Assembly: GCA_913051655.1 (NCBI GenBank)
Contig: CAJXHI010000009.1
Coordinates: 16,759-80,758 of the forward strand
DNA: 64,000 nt
Reading direction: 5' to 3'
Origin: an uncultured Alphaproteobacteria bacterium
GTDB taxonomy: Bacteria > Pseudomonadota > Alphaproteobacteria > Rhodobacterales > Rhodobacteraceae
The position numbers and the translations under genes were made by a program. The notes below the pieces were generated by a model, which had not been told where the DNA came from, did not search any database, and was given only the letters and a program-made list of their open reading frames with translations. Positions 61,403 to 64,000 of the stretch are shown in pieces (within the stretch, counting starts at the first letter, position 1; each line of letters starts with the position of its first letter).

Positions 61403-62344
61403 CTAACAGTCAAAAAATCCCTCGCCCGCCTCTGATAAAAGCTTTTGCGCCATTTCTTGGCCAAGTAAAGCTCCGTCTTCGATGGGGGCGATGGCAGCAT
61501 CGTTGATGGCCTCTGATCCATCTGGGCGCAGAACTTCGCCGCGGAGGTAGACGTGTCCTCCTTGCAGATCAGCAAGGGCCGCTATCGGTGTTTCGCAAGA
61601 TCCATCCAATTCTTTTAGAAAGGCACGTTCCGAGTTGAGACGCTGACCCGTTGGAATATCGTGAATTGCCTCAAGAAGGCTTGCGGTGTTGAGATCATTT
61701 TCCCGCCGTTCAATCCCAATCGCCCCTTGCGCTACAGCGGGCAGCATCTCTTCCACAGCCACTGCAGATTTTGCTATATCAAACATGTCCAACCGGTTTA
61801 GACCGGCCATCGCCAAAAAAGTGCAGCTTGCGACCCCATCTTCAAGCTTTCGCAGCCGTGTTTGTACGTTTCCTCGGAATTCCACGACAGTGAGGTCAGG
61901 CCGTTTGTTTTGAAGCTGCGCTTTGCGGCGTAGCGATGATGTTCCAACCAATGTCCCTGAGGGCAGATCTGCAATCCTCTCAAATGCGGATGAGACAAAG
62001 GCGTCACGGACATCTTCACGCGGCAGATATGTTTCAATGCACAATCCTAAGGGTTGTAACACTGGCATATCCTTCATTGAGTGCACAGCGATATCGATTT
62101 TTCCCGCTAACATATCTTCTTCAATTTCGCGGGTGAACAATCCTTTGCCACCAATTTCTTTCAGCGGGCGATCAAGTACCTTATCGCCAGTTGTCTTGAT
62201 CACAACAATTTCAAACGCCCTTTCGTCTAGGTCAAAAGCCGTGCAGAGCCGCCGACGGGTTTCATGGGCTTGCGCTAGTGCGAGGGGCGAACCGCGTGTA
62301 CCAATTTTGAGTGGCGCGTGAGGACTGGGTAACATTAGTGCCAT
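61403..62344 (-). CDS. hemC: hydroxymethylbilane synthase (porphobilinogen deaminase)
   Basis: A 313-residue enzyme joining four porphobilinogens into hydroxymethylbilane. The cysteine that holds the dipyrromethane cofactor is in ELDGSCETPIA near residue 246. KIGTRGSPLALAQAHETRRR and HSMKDMP are further signatures. Two ATGs three codons apart at the start (62344, 62335) are equally possible. It diverges from hemE with 95 bases between. Confidence 0.96.
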   Translation of the reverse strand: MALMLPSPHAPLKIGTRGSPLALAQAHETRRRLCTAFDLDERAFEIVVIKTTGDKVLDRPLKEIGGKGLFTREIEEDMLAGKIDIAVHSMKDMPVLQPLGLCIETYLPREDVRDAFVSSAFERIADLPSGTLVGTSSLRRKAQLQNKRPDLTVVEFRGNVQTRLRKLEDGVASCTFLAMAGLNRLDMFDIAKSAVAVEEMLPAVAQGAIGIERRENDLNTASLLEAIHDIPTGQRLNSERAFLKELDGSCETPIAALADLQGGHVYLRGEVLRPDGSEAINDAAIAPIEDGALLGQEMAQKLLSEAGEGFFDC

Positions 62345-62439
62345 AAATCAGTCTTAGAGATGTAAATCTGGTCTGACAAGACTGAATACTTGACTTTACA
62401 CTTAAAGGTGGCGACGAATGGGCAAACGAACGGCAAAGA

Positions 62440-63474
62440 ATGGCGGAAATGAAAAAAATACTTAGGTCTCTCGCTGGAGAGGTTTTGGAAACACCTCCAA
62501 TTTGGATGATGCGGCAGGCGGGGCGGTATCTTCCGGAATATCGTGCGACACGCGCAGAGGCGGGGGATTTTCTGTCTCTTTGTTATAATAGCGATCTGGC
62601 CGCTGAGGTAACGTTGCAACCCATTCGGCGCTACGGTTTTGATGCGGCGATTTTATTTTCTGATATCCTGCTTTTACCCCAAGCATTGGGCGCGGATTTA
62701 TGGTTTGTAACTGGCGAAGGCCCGCGATTGTCCACCATCACCCGCGACGAAGAATTTGCAATCCTGAAAGGGGTAGATGACATTCATGAAACACTCTCCC
62801 CGATCTATGAAACGGTGCGTATTCTGGCACGTGAACTTCCGGAACACACCACGCTCATCGGGTTTGCAGGTGCGCCTTGGACAGTTGCTACATATATGAT
62901 AGCAGGTCGAGGCACACCAGATCAGGGGCCTGCGCATGCGCTAAAAGGTCAAAACAGAGATCTTTTTGAAAAGCTTATCGAACGTTTGACGCTTTCGACT
63001 GTAGAATACCTCGCTGAGCAAATTGAGGCTGGTGCCGAAGTAGTCAAGCTTTTCGACAGTTGGGCTGGATCGTTAAAGGGGCAGGATTTTCACGACTTTG
63101 CTCTTGAACCTGTCAGACAGATAATCGCGGCGCTGAAAGAACGCTTTCCAAATGTTCCTATTATCGCATTTCCGCGCGAAGCGAGCGATAATTATATTGG
63201 CTTTGCCTCAGCGACAGGTGCAGATTGTGTCGCTGTTGATAATTCGGTTTCTCCTGAATGGGTGGCACAAAATGTTCAAACTGACGGATGTGTACAGGGG
63301 AATTTGAAATCCTCTCATATGGTCAGTGGTGGTCTGGCGTTGATTGATGAAACCCGCCGTGTTGTTGATGCATTGTCAGAAGGCCCTCATATTTTTAATC
63401 TTGGTCATGGAATTACACCTGATGCAGATCCTGAAAACGTTCAAATCATGGTTGATACTGTCAGGGGCGCATGA
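62440..63474 (+). CDS. hemE: uroporphyrinogen decarboxylase
   Basis: A 344-residue enzyme decarboxylating uroporphyrinogen III to coproporphyrinogen [20 protein letters not shown] is signature 1, and [18 protein letters not shown] is signature 2. The protein is full length and ends [11 protein letters not shown]. In several alphaproteobacteria hemE borders the replication origin, but here the next gene is a dead crotonase and no origin-like repeats are visible before the window ends. The start could also be the ATG three codons later. Confidence 0.97.
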   Translation: MAEMKKILRSLAGEVLETPPIWMMRQAGRYLPEYRATRAEAGDFLSLCYNSDLAAEVTLQPIRRYGFDAAILFSDILLLPQALGADLWFVTGEGPRLSTITRDEEFAILKGVDDIHETLSPIYETVRILARELPEHTTLIGFAGAPWTVATYMIAGRGTPDQGPAHALKGQNRDLFEKLIERLTLSTVEYLAEQIEAGAEVVKLFDSWAGSLKGQDFHDFALEPVRQIIAALKERFPNVPIIAFPREASDNYIGFASATGADCVAVDNSVSPEWVAQNVQTDGCVQGNLKSSHMVSGGLALIDETRRVVDALSEGPHIFNLGHGITPDADPENVQIMVDTVRGA

Positions 63475-63493
63475 GCGTAATGGGGAGAAAGGC

Positions 63494-64000
63494 ATGCTAA
63501 GCGAGCGATACGAAAAAGACGGAAGCATTGCGCGCATTACGTTAATGCGTGATGAGGTGATAAATTCCATTATGAACGAGTTCGTGGTAGCGCTTGAGTA
63601 ATCAGTGGAATAAGCAGATGCAGACTCGGATATCGATGTAATGTTCTTTTTATGTCCGAGATCGGCCTTCTGTGCCGGTCATGTCCTAAGTGAATTCGCA
63701 TATACGACAGGTTCTGTATAATACAGTTAAACCATGGCATGAGACTCAATGAAGGATTTCCATTTCATTTGCGAAAATACGCATTATTACGTGTCCCCCT
63801 TGCGAGCGATGAAACCATTTCTTTGCAAGATCCATTGGTATGCTGTTGCCGGTGCATCGAACATTGCGTTGTGTACCCTTTTGATGGAAGAGGATGCAGA
63901 AATTTGATAAACGCCGAAACGTTTTTGGGCGGTTGTCTGACGACGGCTTTATGCGTCTATAGGTCTGTAGCATGAAAGGCCGAACCCGTGCTGTTTAATG
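63494..64000 (+). pseudogene. decayed enoyl-CoA hydratase (crotonase) gene, running off the window
   Basis: Downstream of hemE an ATG with a good ribosome-binding site (GGGGAGAAAGG) starts MLSERYEKDGSIARITL, the N-terminus of a crotonase, but the frame stops at 63601. Further crotonase segments follow in several frames: ADSDIDVMFF, SAFCAGHVLSEF (the oxyanion FxAGxDL region), DSMKDFHFICENTHYY, AVAGASNIALC (the GGSxxAL region) and VYRSVA near the end. Order and spacing match a full-length enoyl-CoA hydratase of about 290 residues with many stops and shifts. It continues past 64000. Confidence 0.75.

Noticed and set aside
62345..64000. hemE-adjacent replication origin as in Caulobacter-type chromosomes
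   Set aside because: The flanks of hemE carry hemC on one side and a decayed crotonase gene on the other; no DnaA-box or CtrA-site cluster is visible.

Overview
This window looks like the replication-gene neighbourhood of a Rhodobacterales (Roseobacter-lineage) alphaproteobacterial chromosome. Three things point there. The gene order gyrB / LysE-type gene / recF / dnaN / dnaA / rpsT / enoyl-CoA hydratase / mutM / ubiE / ubiB is, from memory, typical of that order. Several small families typical of the group are present (DUF3572 protein, membrane-anchored cytochrome cy, alphaproteobacterial-type GshA). The SRP RNA gene lies next to dnaX. Base composition looks moderate and the intergenic DNA AT-rich. 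I cannot name the species.

Layout: 1-4.5 kb holds the end of a TerB-like gene, a PBP4-type peptidase (dacB), nadD and ettA. 4.5-12 kb is the replication block, all on the minus strand (gyrB, a dead LysE-family gene, recF, dnaN, dnaA, rpsT). 12-24 kb is housekeeping: enoyl-CoA hydratase, mutM, ubiE-ubiB, gshA, a small membrane protein, rsmE, ubiA, pgsA-moaD-moaE, a frameshifted cytochrome P450, aroQ and uppP. 24-31 kb is gltD-gltB (glutamate synthase). 31-43 kb is a looser metabolic section: GST, queG, a HyuA-type protein, an amidase, prpE, DUF3572, a HAD phosphatase, an MttB-superfamily methyltransferase and a dead GGDEF gene. 43-48.7 kb is dnaX, a protein-tyrosine-phosphatase-like gene, SRP RNA, nudC, pheA and cytochrome cy. 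48.8-54.5 kb is a compact yejA-B-E-F-type peptide ABC transporter operon. 54.5-64 kb is a PBP5-type carboxypeptidase, clpS, an RsmC-like methyltransferase, an SDR protein, hemF, an FAD-linked dehydrogenase, hemC and hemE, ending in a decayed crotonase gene.

Most genes are ordinary core functions: DNA replication, ubiquinone, haem, glutathione and molybdopterin synthesis, cell-wall turnover and nitrogen assimilation. Haem genes are spread over one region (hemF, hemC, hemE) and ubiquinone genes over another (ubiE-ubiB, ubiA).

The most informative unexplained signal is gene decay. Several larger intergenic gaps are the corpses of recognisable genes: a full-length LysE/RhtB exporter at 6985-7606, a GGDEF protein at about 42366-43066, a crotonase from 63494 to the window end, and probably a small membrane protein near 60890-61170. 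The P450 gene is broken by a single slip in an A8 tract. I see no phage, insertion sequence, CRISPR array, tRNA or defence system, and no convincing new multi-gene system.
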